NCBI RefSeq assembly: GCF_012726295.1
Contig: NZ_JABAOB010000005.1
Location: 434,001 to 498,000, forward strand
Direction of reading: 5' to 3'
From: Chitinophaga sp. Ak27
Lineage (GTDB): Bacteria > Bacteroidota > Bacteroidia > Chitinophagales > Chitinophagaceae
Length of the DNA: 64,000 nucleotides
Below are positions 1 through 8,950 of this stretch, one piece after another (positions within the stretch are counted from its first letter, which is position 1; every line of letters begins with the position of its first letter). The translations under genes and the position numbers were made by a program. Below the pieces are notes generated by a model that was given only the letters and a program-made list of their open reading frames with translations, did no database searches and was not told the DNA's origin.

Positions 1-1
1 G

Positions 2-787
2 TGCGACTTCTACGGCATTGAAGTATCCCGCCACCTCTACGATATTTGTCTGCAACGGAAACATAACGGCGAATTTGCCAACCCTTCGGTATTCTTCTCC
101 CAAAAAAATGCCGTCACCAGCCTCGTGTTTGAAGCCGGTAGTATGAATACCATTCACACCTCTTCTCTCACACATGAAATAGAATCTTATGGCAGCAGGG
201 AAGACTTGATTGCGTTTATACGTAATCGTTATAACGAACTAGTACCCGGCGGTGTATGGATTAACCGCGACGTAGTAGGACCGGAAAACAAAGATGAAAC
301 TATCTTACTCTGGTTAAATAATGAAGATGGGGAAAACGACCTACCCATACCCGAAAAACCTTCTACACAAGGGCTGGCGGCCTGGCTGGGAAAACTTTCT
401 ACCATGGCGCTGTTCAAACAATTTGCAAAGGACTTTCGCCACCACGAAGGATTTCAACTACCACACGAATGGGTAAGCATAGCCGGGAAAACTTACGCCC
501 AGCTGTCGATGCAAAACGCCTGTGAGTTCTTATTTAAAAAAGACTACCACGACAACTGGCTCAGCGAAATGCATGAAACCTTCTGTTTCTGGAATTATAA
601 CGACTGGAAATCAGCCCTGGAAGAAGCGGGGCTCCGGTTAGACAACCTTTCCACTACCTGGAGAAATGAGTGGATTGTAAAAAACAGGTTGGAAGGAAAG
701 GTACAACTAATGCGCCCGTGCAATAATGATGTACCTTTACCTATCCCTTTCCCTGTTTCACATATGCTGCTGATGGCCAGGAAATAA
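2..787 (+). CDS. SAM-dependent methyltransferase, C-terminal part (5' truncated by window edge)
   Basis: The reading frame is open from base 2, so the gene starts before the window; 261 residues are visible. The segment LVPGGVWINRDVVGPEN resembles the post-motif loop of class I SAM-dependent methyltransferases, in which an 'L.PGG' turn is followed by a strand ending in Asp. The glycine-rich SAM-binding motif would lie upstream and cannot be seen. The C-terminal half is rich in Trp and aromatic residues and carries no other motif I recognise. A methyltransferase role is inferred from this partial signature and the substrate is unknown. The first internal ATG (143) falls inside the conserved segment and is unlikely to be the true start. 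Confidence 0.6.
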   Translation, partial: CDFYGIEVSRHLYDICLQRKHNGEFANPSVFFSQKNAVTSLVFEAGSMNTIHTSSLTHEIESYGSREDLIAFIRNRYNELVPGGVWINRDVVGPENKDETILLWLNNEDGENDLPIPEKPSTQGLAAWLGKLSTMALFKQFAKDFRHHEGFQLPHEWVSIAGKTYAQLSMQNACEFLFKKDYHDNWLSEMHETFCFWNYNDWKSALEEAGLRLDNLSTTWRNEWIVKNRLEGKVQLMRPCNNDVPLPIPFPVSHMLLMARK

Positions 788-793
788 TGAGCC

Positions 794-824
794 TGCCGCA
801 GGCCCCTGGCCCAAGCCTGCGGCA
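794..824. terminator. Hairpin between convergent genes
   Basis: A 10-bp perfect stem (tgccgcaggc with gcctgcggca) and an 11-nt loop lie between the methyltransferase and the convergent propeller gene. Neither side has a long T-run, so it is only terminator-like; it could stop transcription from both directions. Confidence 0.5.
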
Positions 825-841
825 TTGCTATATATAGGATG

Positions 842-1714
842 TTATAAACCCAATTTTTTCAGCGGCACTAGCACCAACTTATTATCCAGTAATTGAGGAA
901 CCAACAGCGTATGATGTTTTGCATCTAACGCAATATCTGCAGGCGACCGCATGGATTCCACTTTCGTATAATTCTTACTGTTGATATCATACACGTAAAA
1001 ATTTCCTTTTGCCGGATCTTTAATCGTGATCCAGTCAGATACCAACAAACGATGATCATCTAACTGTACAATACCATCAAAAAGCCCGGTTGGCGTACCT
1101 TCTACCGGCTCGAAGACGGCATTTCCGTCATGCAGCTTCTTGGCAAAAATTTTACCTGTACCATCCAGGTTAGGCCCCATAGAGCATACATAAATATTGT
1201 CGCTATGCGCATCATACAGCACGCCATTAGCCGTTATAATATTTCCTTTTAGAACGGTCCAGTCACTGGTATGTATATTTACCAACAACACCTGGTCTTT
1301 AAATGAATCTGTTATGACTAAGGTGCTGTCATCTACGCGGCTCAGATCATTGAGCAGCGCGGCTTTCTCTTCCAGGTTCAGGTCAAATACTTTTTTACGG
1401 GTAGATATATCGTAGCCCTTCACATGGTCAATATCCGCTACATACAGCACGTTGTTGATAACCTCTAACCCCTTGGGGGCATTAAGCGCATCATCAAAAT
1501 ATTTCAGGGATAATTTACCCTTGTTATCTATGTAAGATATAAAGCCATCGCCATCTTTGGCCACAGGATCCAGCTTTGAACCTATATCCGATATGAAGTA
1601 GCCACCATTAGCCGCCACCACACTTTCGGGATTAGAGAGGCCGGAAATACTTTGCTGGGCATAGGAGATAAAAGGGGAAAATAAAAAGAGAAAAGCGGGA
1701 AAATACTTCTTCAT
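842..1714 (-). CDS. Secreted SMP-30/gluconolactonase-like beta-propeller protein
   Basis: The 290-residue protein begins with a signal peptide (MKKYFPAFLFLFSPFISYAQ) and is probably periplasmic or secreted. The rest shows regularly spaced blade-like segments such as GLSNPESVV, GVLYDAHSDNIYV, GLFDGIVQLDDHRLLVSDW and SPADIALDAKHHTLLVP. These are typical of SMP-30/gluconolactonase/LRE six-bladed propellers. Such proteins bind a metal in the central channel and often hydrolyse lactones, but many homologs are only sugar or ligand binders. No substrate can be assigned. It is transcribed alone; a TATTTTTG box lies 17 bp upstream of the start. Confidence 0.65.
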   Translation of the reverse strand: MKKYFPAFLFLFSPFISYAQQSISGLSNPESVVAANGGYFISDIGSKLDPVAKDGDGFISYIDNKGKLSLKYFDDALNAPKGLEVINNVLYVADIDHVKGYDISTRKKVFDLNLEEKAALLNDLSRVDDSTLVITDSFKDQVLLVNIHTSDWTVLKGNIITANGVLYDAHSDNIYVCSMGPNLDGTGKIFAKKLHDGNAVFEPVEGTPTGLFDGIVQLDDHRLLVSDWITIKDPAKGNFYVYDINSKNYTKVESMRSPADIALDAKHHTLLVPQLLDNKLVLVPLKKLGL

Positions 1715-1730
1715 AAGATGTTATTTGCCA

Positions 1731-1738
1731 CAAAAATA
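1731..1738 (-). promoter_or_regulatory. Probable -7 promoter box (TATTTTTG)
   Basis: On the minus strand this matches the Bacteroidota TAnnTTTG -7 consensus. It ends 16 bases before the ATG of the propeller gene, implying a leader of roughly 10 nt. No clear -33 TTTG was seen. Confidence 0.4.
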
Positions 1739-1792
1739 CTCCACGGCATTTTCATCTCATTTGTGGAAACGAAAGAACTTATTGTTAATATC

Positions 1793-1826
1793 AAAGAAAA
1801 AAAAGCCGGGATATGATTATCCCGGC
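1793..1826 (-). terminator. Rho-independent terminator of the efflux operon
   Basis: Read on the minus strand, a perfect 8-bp stem (gccgggat/atcccggc) with a 6-nt loop is followed by a T-rich tract of eight T, C, three T. It sits 44 bp downstream of the RND pump stop codon and is the natural end of that operon. Confidence 0.85.
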
Positions 1827-1869
1827 CATTACCTAAACCTACAACTGTTACACTGTTAGTAACATATCT

Positions 1870-4800
1870 TTAATTAACATGAATTTCATCTAAAGGCACT
1901 TCTTCGTAAGAAGCTACCATCCGTTGCCTGATATAGCGTTTGGCAGACAACCGGCCAATACCAAACTTAGCCATCACCTTATCAACCACCATATATACCA
2001 CCGGTACCACAATCAGAGTCAGGAACATGGAGCTGATCAACCCTCCGATGATAGCCCAGGCCAATCCATTTTTAATAGCGCCTACACCACCTGTTGCCAA
2101 TGCTATCGGTAACATACCGATTACCATGGCGATCGTCGTCATCAGGATGGGACGTAATCGCGCATTATTGGCATGTATCAGTGCCTGATAGGTACTTTGG
2201 CCCTGTTCTTTCATCTGGTTGGTAAAGTCTACCAGGATAATCGCATTCTTCGCCACCAAACCGATCAGCATAATAATACCCAATATGGTAAAGATGTTCA
2301 GCGTATTATTGGTCAACGCCAGTGCCAGCAAGGCCCCGATAATCGCCAACGGAATAGAGAACAATACCACAAAAGGATATATATAGTTATCGTACAGCGC
2401 CACCATGATCAGGTATACCAGCACAATAGAAATCAGCAATGCCGCTCCTAATGTGCCAAAGGAATCTCCCTGGTTTTCTGCATCTCCACCAAATACATAA
2501 CTGATGCCCGTTGGTTTACCCATTTTTGCCAGTTTGTCAGTAAACTCCTGCGTTACCGTACCGGAAGGGCGTCCCATTACCTGTGCCTGCACAGATACGG
2601 ATGTATTTTTATCCCTTCTTTCAAGGTGGCTGGGACCAGAACCTTCTGTTACCGCAGCAAATTGCGATAACTTGATGAGCTGACCTTTATCATTAATAAA
2701 CTGTATGTTAGAAACATCTTGCAGGTTCTTTCTATTGAACTCATCAAAACGGATGTTGATATCATATTCATAGTCTCCCTGGCGGAATTTCACCTTGGAA
2801 TCATCGGCAGTCCCGCTGAAGGCAGTCTGCATAGTTCCACCCACTCCGTCGAGCGTAAGCCCCAGTGCAGCCATCTTATCACGGTCTACCTGTACGTTGA
2901 TTTCAGGGTTACCGTCTTCTACCGACAGTTTTACTTCTGTAGCACCACTAATGGTTTTAAGGGTATCCATGGCCCTTTTCGCGTAATTCATTACACTGTC
3001 GAGCTCCGTACCCATCACAATCAACTCCACCGGCGCCCTTTCGGCAGTCCCCATAATACTTACCGCGGTCGTTTTTACTTTAACACCAGGTAGAATGTTT
3101 TTCAGTTCTTTCTTGATCTTTGCAGCATAGATATCTGAAGCATCCGCACGTTTTTCAGGATCCACCAGCATCACCGTGATCTCTGATTTATAGGCAGTAG
3201 ACTGTGAGTTACCAAATCCATCTTCACTGGTTTGACCCACCGTCGTGATCAAACGGGTGATCTCTGGTTTCTTATTCAAATATTTTTCCGCCGTTCTGGT
3301 GGCCAGGTTTGTTTGCGCCACAGACGCATCTTTCGGCATTTCCAGCATTACAATAAACTGTCCACGGTCACCTTTTGGGATAAACTCACCCCCAATATAG
3401 CCTTTGCCCAACAACATGAAAGAGGCGAATAACAGGCCTATGGCTGCAATCAGCGTAATGGCCTTATGCGCCAGCGCCCACTTCAGCAACCCTGTCATCC
3501 AGTTGGTGAACTTTGTGAGCTGTGCTTCAAACCAAAGAATAAATTTCCCAAATACATTTTTACCGGTAATATGCTCCAGTTTACCAAAGCGGGAAGATAG
3601 CAACGGTACAATCATGAAGGACGACAGTAAGCTTAACATCGTTGATATCATTACCACTACGCAAAACTCCCGCAAGATCTTTGATACCAGTTCATTCGTT
3701 AAAGAGATAGGCAGAAATACCACCACAATTACCAGGGTAATGGAGGTAACGGTAAAACCAATTTCTTTTACACCCTCAAATGCTGCACGCACACGGTTTT
3801 TACCCATTTCCATATGACGATAGATGTTCTCCAGTACCACAATGGCGTCATCCACAAGGATACCTACCACCAGCGACAAACCTAATAATGACATTAGATT
3901 GAGGGAGAATCCCATCAGTTTCATACCAATGAACGTGGCAATCAGCGAGGCTGGAATAGAGATCATTACGAACAAAGCGCTGCGCACACTATGCAGGAAC
4001 AATAACATTACCACCGCCACCAGCACTACCGCAAGGATAAGGTCATGTATTACGGAATCGGCAGATTCCAGCGTAAAGTCGGAGGAATCATTGGCCACCA
4101 ATATTTTGAGATCATTAGCTGCATAATCTTTCTCTATCTGGGCAATAGACTTCTTCATTTCCTCACTCACGGTTACCGCGTTGGCATCCGTTTGCTTCTG
4201 CACCTGTAAGGCAATAGCACTTACACCATCCACTCGGGCGATACGATCCGCATCTTTCTGTGCATCCTGTACATCAGCAACGTCTGTAAGACGTACCTGT
4301 GTACCATCCGCCGTTGTTTTCAACACCAGGTTGCGGAGCTGATCCACGTTTTTATATTTACCTGCCAAACGGATCAGGATCTGTTCATTGGCCGTTTTTA
4401 CCTTACCGGTAGGGAAATCCAGGTTGGCATTGGTAATCAGCTGGCGCACCTGCATAATGGATAAATTGAATGCTTCCAGCTTCTTTGGATCTACGTTCAC
4501 CTGTATTTCACGTTCCTGGCCGCCAATCAGCGACACCTGGGCTACACCCGGCAAACGGGATAATAAAGGTTGCAGCTTCTTATCTACCAGGTCATAAAAT
4601 TGTTTGTCGTCCATCTTGGCGGTGGCAGACAACGTCATGATTGGCAAGTCATCCAGCGAAAATTTATTCAGCGATGGCGGCTTTGCATCACCGGGCAGGT
4701 CGGCCAGGATCGCATTTACCTTCCGCTGTGCATCCTGCAGGGCAATATCCACATCGGCGTCGTTATTCAGCTCAACGGTAATAACAGACAAACTTTCGGA

Positions 4801-5052
4801 CGATTTGGAAGTGATCTTTTTGATCTTCTCCATGGACGCTACGGCGTCTTCAATCTTCTTGGTAACACTGCTCTCTACTTCATTGGGAGAAGCTCCCGGA
4901 TAAATGGTAGAAATAGTGACGATGGGGGAGCTGAACTTAGGCAACAGCTCGTAGTTCAACGATTTATAACTCATCACGCCCAGCAGGGTGAGGATGGTAA
5001 ATACTACCACCACTATTGTGGGTCGCTTAATCGATACTTCAGTAATCTTCAT
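1870..5052 (-). CDS. RND (HAE1/AcrB-type) efflux pump, inner-membrane permease
   Basis: This is the 1060-residue proton-driven transporter subunit of a tripartite efflux pump in the inner membrane. The start MKITEVSIKRPTIVVVVFTI is the typical first helix. Two RND repeats are present, each with a large periplasmic loop. The TM4 acidic pair lies at about Asp401-Asp402 (GILVDDAIVV) and the TM10 lysine at about Lys935 (LVAKNAIIL). These are the proton-relay residues of AcrB, so the pump should be active. The sequence fits the HAE1 (multidrug) family better than the CusA heavy-metal family, because the CusA methionine set was not seen. It is the last gene of the operon after the adaptor (40-bp gap) and is followed by a strong terminator. 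The substrate is unknown. Confidence 0.93.
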   Translation of the reverse strand: MKITEVSIKRPTIVVVVFTILTLLGVMSYKSLNYELLPKFSSPIVTISTIYPGASPNEVESSVTKKIEDAVASMEKIKKITSKSSESLSVITVELNNDADVDIALQDAQRKVNAILADLPGDAKPPSLNKFSLDDLPIMTLSATAKMDDKQFYDLVDKKLQPLLSRLPGVAQVSLIGGQEREIQVNVDPKKLEAFNLSIMQVRQLITNANLDFPTGKVKTANEQILIRLAGKYKNVDQLRNLVLKTTADGTQVRLTDVADVQDAQKDADRIARVDGVSAIALQVQKQTDANAVTVSEEMKKSIAQIEKDYAANDLKILVANDSSDFTLESADSVIHDLILAVVLVAVVMLLFLHSVRSALFVMISIPASLIATFIGMKLMGFSLNLMSLLGLSLVVGILVDDAIVVLENIYRHMEMGKNRVRAAFEGVKEIGFTVTSITLVIVVVFLPISLTNELVSKILREFCVVVMISTMLSLLSSFMIVPLLSSRFGKLEHITGKNVFGKFILWFEAQLTKFTNWMTGLLKWALAHKAITLIAAIGLLFASFMLLGKGYIGGEFIPKGDRGQFIVMLEMPKDASVAQTNLATRTAEKYLNKKPEITRLITTVGQTSEDGFGNSQSTAYKSEITVMLVDPEKRADASDIYAAKIKKELKNILPGVKVKTTAVSIMGTAERAPVELIVMGTELDSVMNYAKRAMDTLKTISGATEVKLSVEDGNPEINVQVDRDKMAALGLTLDGVGGTMQTAFSGTADDSKVKFRQGDYEYDINIRFDEFNRKNLQDVSNIQFINDKGQLIKLSQFAAVTEGSGPSHLERRDKNTSVSVQAQVMGRPSGTVTQEFTDKLAKMGKPTGISYVFGGDAENQGDSFGTLGAALLISIVLVYLIMVALYDNYIYPFVVLFSIPLAIIGALLALALTNNTLNIFTILGIIMLIGLVAKNAIILVDFTNQMKEQGQSTYQALIHANNARLRPILMTTIAMVIGMLPIALATGGVGAIKNGLAWAIIGGLISSMFLTLIVVPVVYMVVDKVMAKFGIGRLSAKRYIRQRMVASYEEVPLDEIHVN

Positions 5053-5092
5053 GTTGCAAAAATTTGGTCAAACACCAGATACATTTCCTCGG

Positions 5093-6163
5093 TTACTTAA
5101 CGGTTTGCTGAACGGTTACAGTAGCACCATCTGTCAGGTTAATCTGACCACTGGTAATTACTGTATCACCCTCATTCAGCCCCTCCCGTACTTCTACCTG
5201 GTCGCCCACAATGCGGCCGGCTACAACTTTGCGTTTCTTCGCCACATTGCCTTCCATTACATACACCTCATTACTGTTTACGCCACCAATAAAAGCAGTA
5301 CGTGCAATGAAAATAGCCTTATCAGCTTTCGGGTCTACGAAGTGGGCAGTACCGTACATCCCTGCTTTCAGGTCTTTCCCGGCAATATTGCCAACTTCCA
5401 TTTCCACGGGGTAGTTCAGGGAGTTATCGCCTTTGGCAGCAATAAAGGTGATGGTACCTTCGTAGGTGGTTTCGGGAAACACGCTGGAGGTAACAGATAC
5501 TTTCTGACCTTTGCTCAGGGCAACTACCTGTGCTTCAGGAACAGAAACCGCCAGTTTAAGACGGGATACATCTACGATGTCGAACATTTTTGTTCCAACA
5601 GAGAGATAAGCCCCTTGTTCTATATATTTTTTATTGATAATTCCGGAGATAGGCGCTTTTACATAAGTATCGCTTACGCGTCGGCTAGCGGCCTCGTAGC
5701 GGGTTTTAGCCACCTCGTACTGTAACCGGGCATCATCCATTTGCTTCTGGGTAACGCCACCTGTCTGGAACGCGCTTTCATATCTTTCCTTATCTACTTT
5801 CAGCTGACTAAGGTTAGCTTTTGCAGATGCGAGATCCGTATTCAAGATCTCTCCATCAATGTAGGCAATGGCTTGTCCTTGTTTTACTACGCTGCCTTCA
5901 TCTACAAGCAGTCGGGTAATGCGACCGGCGGTTTCAGCCAGGTACGACAGTTCGCGTACCGGCGTAAAGTTTCCGTTGGCCAGGAAGCCCTGGGAAAAAT
6001 CGTTGCGGGTTACTTTCTGCACCAGTACAGGAATATCACCGATATTACTTTGTTTTACAAATTCAGTTTTGGCTTCGTTTGCTTTTTTATTAGCGTTGAG
6101 CTTCCACATGATCAGTACTACTGCACCTACCGTTACCACTCCCCAGATTATAAACTTTTTCAT
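5093..6163 (-). CDS. RND efflux periplasmic adaptor (membrane fusion protein)
   Basis: The 356-residue protein links the pump to the outer-membrane channel. An N-terminal membrane anchor (about residues 4-20) is followed by a lipoyl half-motif (TAGRITRLLVDEGSVVKQGQ) and a coiled-coil hairpin (LASAKANLSQLKVDKERYE onward). The second lipoyl half (KAPISGIINKKYIEQGAYL), a beta-barrel and a membrane-proximal domain ending near VREGLNEGDTVITSG complete it. I chose the ATG at 6163 rather than an in-frame TTG two codons earlier, because MKKFIIWG is a normal anchor start. It lies between the TolC-like gene (44-bp gap) and the pump gene. Confidence 0.92.
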   Translation of the reverse strand: MKKFIIWGVVTVGAVVLIMWKLNANKKANEAKTEFVKQSNIGDIPVLVQKVTRNDFSQGFLANGNFTPVRELSYLAETAGRITRLLVDEGSVVKQGQAIAYIDGEILNTDLASAKANLSQLKVDKERYESAFQTGGVTQKQMDDARLQYEVAKTRYEAASRRVSDTYVKAPISGIINKKYIEQGAYLSVGTKMFDIVDVSRLKLAVSVPEAQVVALSKGQKVSVTSSVFPETTYEGTITFIAAKGDNSLNYPVEMEVGNIAGKDLKAGMYGTAHFVDPKADKAIFIARTAFIGGVNSNEVYVMEGNVAKKRKVVAGRIVGDQVEVREGLNEGDTVITSGQINLTDGATVTVQQTVK

Positions 6164-6207
6164 CTGCAAATAGTTTGTGTGTTCTATCCTTGTTTTCGTT
6201 TATACAT

Positions 6208-7563
6208 TTAGTTTAAGAGGTCTCTCAGTCCCCCTTTGCTTTTTATGATTTCCAGCTCTGCCAGCTTATACTGCAACAGGGCCTCGTTATAGCTGTTTTG
6301 TGCGTCTGTCAGCGACGTTTCTGCGTTCAGCAGATCTGTTAAACCCGCCAGCCCCAGCTTATAATTGTTCTGGGTAGAGTAGAACACTTCGTTAGCCAGG
6401 TCTACGTTCTCTTTTTGAGTATGGATGGTAGATAGATTACTACGCACCATCAACTTGGCATTTTCATAGTCGGCGTTTAGCGATAGCTCGGTATCTTCCA
6501 GCTGTTTGTTGAGCTGGCGCAGTGTTACATTTGACTGGTTCACTTTTGAGCGGCGGCCAAAACCATCAAAGATGGGTATCTTCAGGGAAATGCCAATAGC
6601 GGCAGCGCCGTACCAGCTGGTAGAGTTAGACGGATCTTTCTGAAAAGCAAATTGCTGGCTCATACCATTGTAAGAGTATCTTCCAAACAATGACAACGAA
6701 GGATAATATTCTGCCAGGTAAGCTTTCTTCTGCAACTGCTGCAGCTCTTCCTGCTTCTTCAATAATTTATATTCAGTTCTGTTACTCAAGTTCATATCAT
6801 CGTATTGCAATACGCCGGCAGCTTTGTTTTCTATCTCCTTTAGCGAAGCAGGAGGTAACAGGAAGGCCGTCTGCAAAGGCATCCCCATCACCTTCTTCAG
6901 GTTGTTGGTTTGCGTAGCGTATTGATTCTGCAGCTGTGTGCGCTGCGTAAGGTTGTTGGTAAGATTTACCCGGATACGGTCCAGGTCTATCTTCTTTGCC
7001 AGGCCATTATCAAACTGTGATTTGGTGGCGGTTACCAACGCTGTAAGTTTTTCGATATTGCTATTGATGGAAATAATCTTCTCCTGTGTTACCAAAAGCT
7101 GGTAGTACAACTGTGATACGTTGTAGATCACGGTTTCAGTCGATTGCTCTGTTTGCAGCCTGTAATATTCTTCGCCCGACTTCGCCGCTTTCAATCCTGT
7201 GAATACTGCCTGGTTAAAGATTTGCTGGTTGAGCTCTGCGCCTACGGTGGCGTTGTATTTCACACCAAATGCCACCAAAATGGAGCTATCCGGTTTACCG
7301 AAAATGGCGCCTGGAAGCAGTGATTTCTGCAGCATCAGGTTGTCTGTATAGGAGGCGTTACCATTAAGCTGTGGCAGTGCCTGGGAGCGAACTTCCTGGG
7401 TTTTGTACTTACCCATTTCTTCGTCCATTTTTGTCCTGGCCAGTTGTTTATTATTTGCCAGGGCAAACTTCAGTGCTTCCTGTAAGGTAAGCTGCGCTTG
7501 GGCATAGCCATTATATACCCCTATCCCTACGAGGAGGATAAGCGTTAACTTTAATCGCTTCAT
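6208..7563 (-). CDS. TolC-family outer membrane efflux protein
   Basis: This 451-residue protein is the outer-membrane exit duct of the tripartite pump. It has a signal peptide of about 23 residues (ending YAQAQ), then two copies of the long-helix OEP domain with typical features: LTLQEALKFALANNKQL at the mature start, SQFDNGLAKKIDLDRIRVNL in the first repeat, and NYKLGLAGLTDLLNAETSL in the second. The length is normal for the family. It is co-oriented with both tetR genes upstream (26-bp gap) and with the adaptor downstream. Confidence 0.92.
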   Translation of the reverse strand: MKRLKLTLILLVGIGVYNGYAQAQLTLQEALKFALANNKQLARTKMDEEMGKYKTQEVRSQALPQLNGNASYTDNLMLQKSLLPGAIFGKPDSSILVAFGVKYNATVGAELNQQIFNQAVFTGLKAAKSGEEYYRLQTEQSTETVIYNVSQLYYQLLVTQEKIISINSNIEKLTALVTATKSQFDNGLAKKIDLDRIRVNLTNNLTQRTQLQNQYATQTNNLKKVMGMPLQTAFLLPPASLKEIENKAAGVLQYDDMNLSNRTEYKLLKKQEELQQLQKKAYLAEYYPSLSLFGRYSYNGMSQQFAFQKDPSNSTSWYGAAAIGISLKIPIFDGFGRRSKVNQSNVTLRQLNKQLEDTELSLNADYENAKLMVRSNLSTIHTQKENVDLANEVFYSTQNNYKLGLAGLTDLLNAETSLTDAQNSYNEALLQYKLAELEIIKSKGGLRDLLN

Positions 7564-7589
7564 AAAATAAATCTGTTAGCGGTAGTAGT

Positions 7590-8204
7590 TTATTCGTCTT
7601 CTTTAATATGCAGGTACTGGTTTGCCAGTTTATGTCCTTTGAGTGTAGCAATGCCCAGGATGAAATGGGCGGTTACTTGTTCCATTACCGTGTGCATTTC
7701 AAATTGATCTGCCGGGTACTGGATCGGGTCAAATGCTGCTTCCAGCTGCAGCTGGCGCATACGTGCTACAATATCTGTATGAAGATGCTGACGGTATAGG
7801 CCTTCCGTCATACCTCTTTCTAAATTTTTCCGGATGTTACACAGCACCCCATCAGCTCTAAAATTTTCTACACTTTTCCAGGTATCGGGGTGATACTTCT
7901 GGATTTCATACAACATCACAGGATTCTGCGTTTTGGCGATATTGGTGACATACTTCATATTGCACACCATTTCTTCAATCGCATTGTTGGTGGTGGCCAT
8001 ACATTCGTTGAAATACGCCATGTGATTATTAAGCAACTGCTGCATACCTTCGTCTATCAGCGCCTGTTTGTCTACAAAATGCTCGTATACTGTTTTCTTG
8101 GAAATACCGCAATCACGCGCAATATCAAACATGGTTACTCCTTTGACACCGTAGGTTTTGAACATTCTCAGTGCTGTTCCGAGTATCCTTTCTCTCATTT
8201 CCAT
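7590..8204 (-). CDS. TetR-family transcriptional regulator (proximal to tolC)
   Basis: The 204-residue protein has an N-terminal TetR helix-turn-helix at about residues 5-50 (ILGTALRMFKTYGVKGVTMF, then DIARDCGISKKTVYEHFVDK). An all-helical ligand-binding C-terminal domain follows. TetR proteins usually repress a neighbouring transporter until a ligand binds. It lies 11 bp after another tetR gene and 26 bp before tolC, inside one apparent transcript. Which regulator senses what is unknown. Confidence 0.9.
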   Translation of the reverse strand: MEMRERILGTALRMFKTYGVKGVTMFDIARDCGISKKTVYEHFVDKQALIDEGMQQLLNNHMAYFNECMATTNNAIEEMVCNMKYVTNIAKTQNPVMLYEIQKYHPDTWKSVENFRADGVLCNIRKNLERGMTEGLYRQHLHTDIVARMRQLQLEAAFDPIQYPADQFEMHTVMEQVTAHFILGIATLKGHKLANQYLHIKEDE

Positions 8205-8215
8205 GGTTTCCGTTG

Positions 8216-8821
8216 TTATGCTCGTAATCCTTTTATGAAGATATCCAGCAGTTGCTTTTGTTTTTCTACCACCTTATCCATTTCTTCTTCATCCATTTCA
8301 AAATCTTCCCTTGGGTCGTCCATCAGTGAGAAACGTATTCCTATCCCCGACAGCACCAATAATTCGGCTACCTGTGCAGGGTTGTCTGTCTTAAACTCTC
8401 CTGAGGCAATACCTGCTTCAATGATACGGGTGTGGAGAAGTATCTCCCTTTCCCGTGCCTTCCGCTTTTCCTGTTGAAAGAGGGTGGTATTGTCCTGTAG
8501 GATCTTAAATATTTCCAGCCGGCAAAACCTGATGATGAATTCCTTCCGGAGATCTATAATGTTATATAAAGCCTGGGTGGCGGATGTCAACTGTTCCCCT
8601 TCTTTTTCCATTTTGCTGAAATATGCTTCCGCAATCTTTTCGAGTACGGCAACATGCATAGCCTTCTTATCCGGAAAATAATAATACAGCGAAGCCTTGG
8701 AGCAGTGAAGATCATCTGCTATCTCGTTCATCGTTGTTTTAGAAGCGCCATAGTGAGTAAAACGCTTCAGAGCCGCCTCGAGGATTTTATCCCTCATTTC
8801 ATCTTTAGCTTCTGTATGCAT
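8216..8821 (-). CDS. TetR-family transcriptional regulator (first gene of efflux operon)
   Basis: The 201-residue protein has a TetR DNA-binding domain at about residues 9-57 (ILEAALKRFTHYGASKTTMN, then EIADDLHCSKASLYYYFPDK). The C-terminal domain ends in an acidic helix rich in Asp, Glu and Met. It is the first gene of the five-gene minus-strand operon. A perfect 10-bp inverted repeat lies directly upstream of its ATG, overlapping the likely -7 box, which suggests autorepression of the whole pump operon. It differs clearly from the second TetR, so this is not a recent duplication. Confidence 0.9.
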   Translation of the reverse strand: MHTEAKDEMRDKILEAALKRFTHYGASKTTMNEIADDLHCSKASLYYYFPDKKAMHVAVLEKIAEAYFSKMEKEGEQLTSATQALYNIIDLRKEFIIRFCRLEIFKILQDNTTLFQQEKRKAREREILLHTRIIEAGIASGEFKTDNPAQVAELLVLSGIGIRFSLMDDPREDFEMDEEEMDKVVEKQKQLLDIFIKGLRA

Positions 8822-8826
8822 TAACC

Positions 8827-8858
8827 TTTTGACTTTTTTAGTTTCAAAGTCAAAATTA
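8827..8858 (-). promoter_or_regulatory. TetR operator-like palindrome overlapping the -7 box of the efflux operon
   Basis: The arms ttttgacttt (8827-8836) and aaagtcaaaa (8846-8855) are a perfect 10-bp inverted repeat with a 9-nt spacer. On the minus strand a TAATTTTG box (8858-8851), a match to the Bacteroidota -7 consensus, overlaps the upstream arm. Binding here would block promoter access. The site starts 6 bp upstream of the first tetR ATG. Confidence 0.65.
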
Positions 8859-8907
8859 GAAAGTTTTTTTGAATTAGTAGCGCGAGTTGACCTTTTAACA
8901 GGTATTT

Positions 8908-8936
8908 AACTTTTTGATGACAAAAGTCAAAAAGTC
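8908..8936. promoter_or_regulatory. Second operator-like cluster (AAAGTCAA half-sites)
   Basis: The segment aactttttga (8908-8917) and tcaaaaagtc (8927-8936) form an inverted repeat with one mismatch. An AAAGTCAA half-site occurs twice in tandem, at about 8923-8930 and 8931-8938. These half-sites match the arms of the promoter-proximal palindrome, suggesting a second binding site for the same regulator about 60-80 bp upstream. Confidence 0.45.
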
Positions 8937-8950
8937 AAAAAAGAGGAGAA

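Noticed and set aside
4988-5725. Open frame of 245 codons on the plus strand across the pump and adaptor genes
   Set aside because: It is antisense to two well-supported genes and shows no family features or signal; it is a shadow of the strong coding bias on the other strand.
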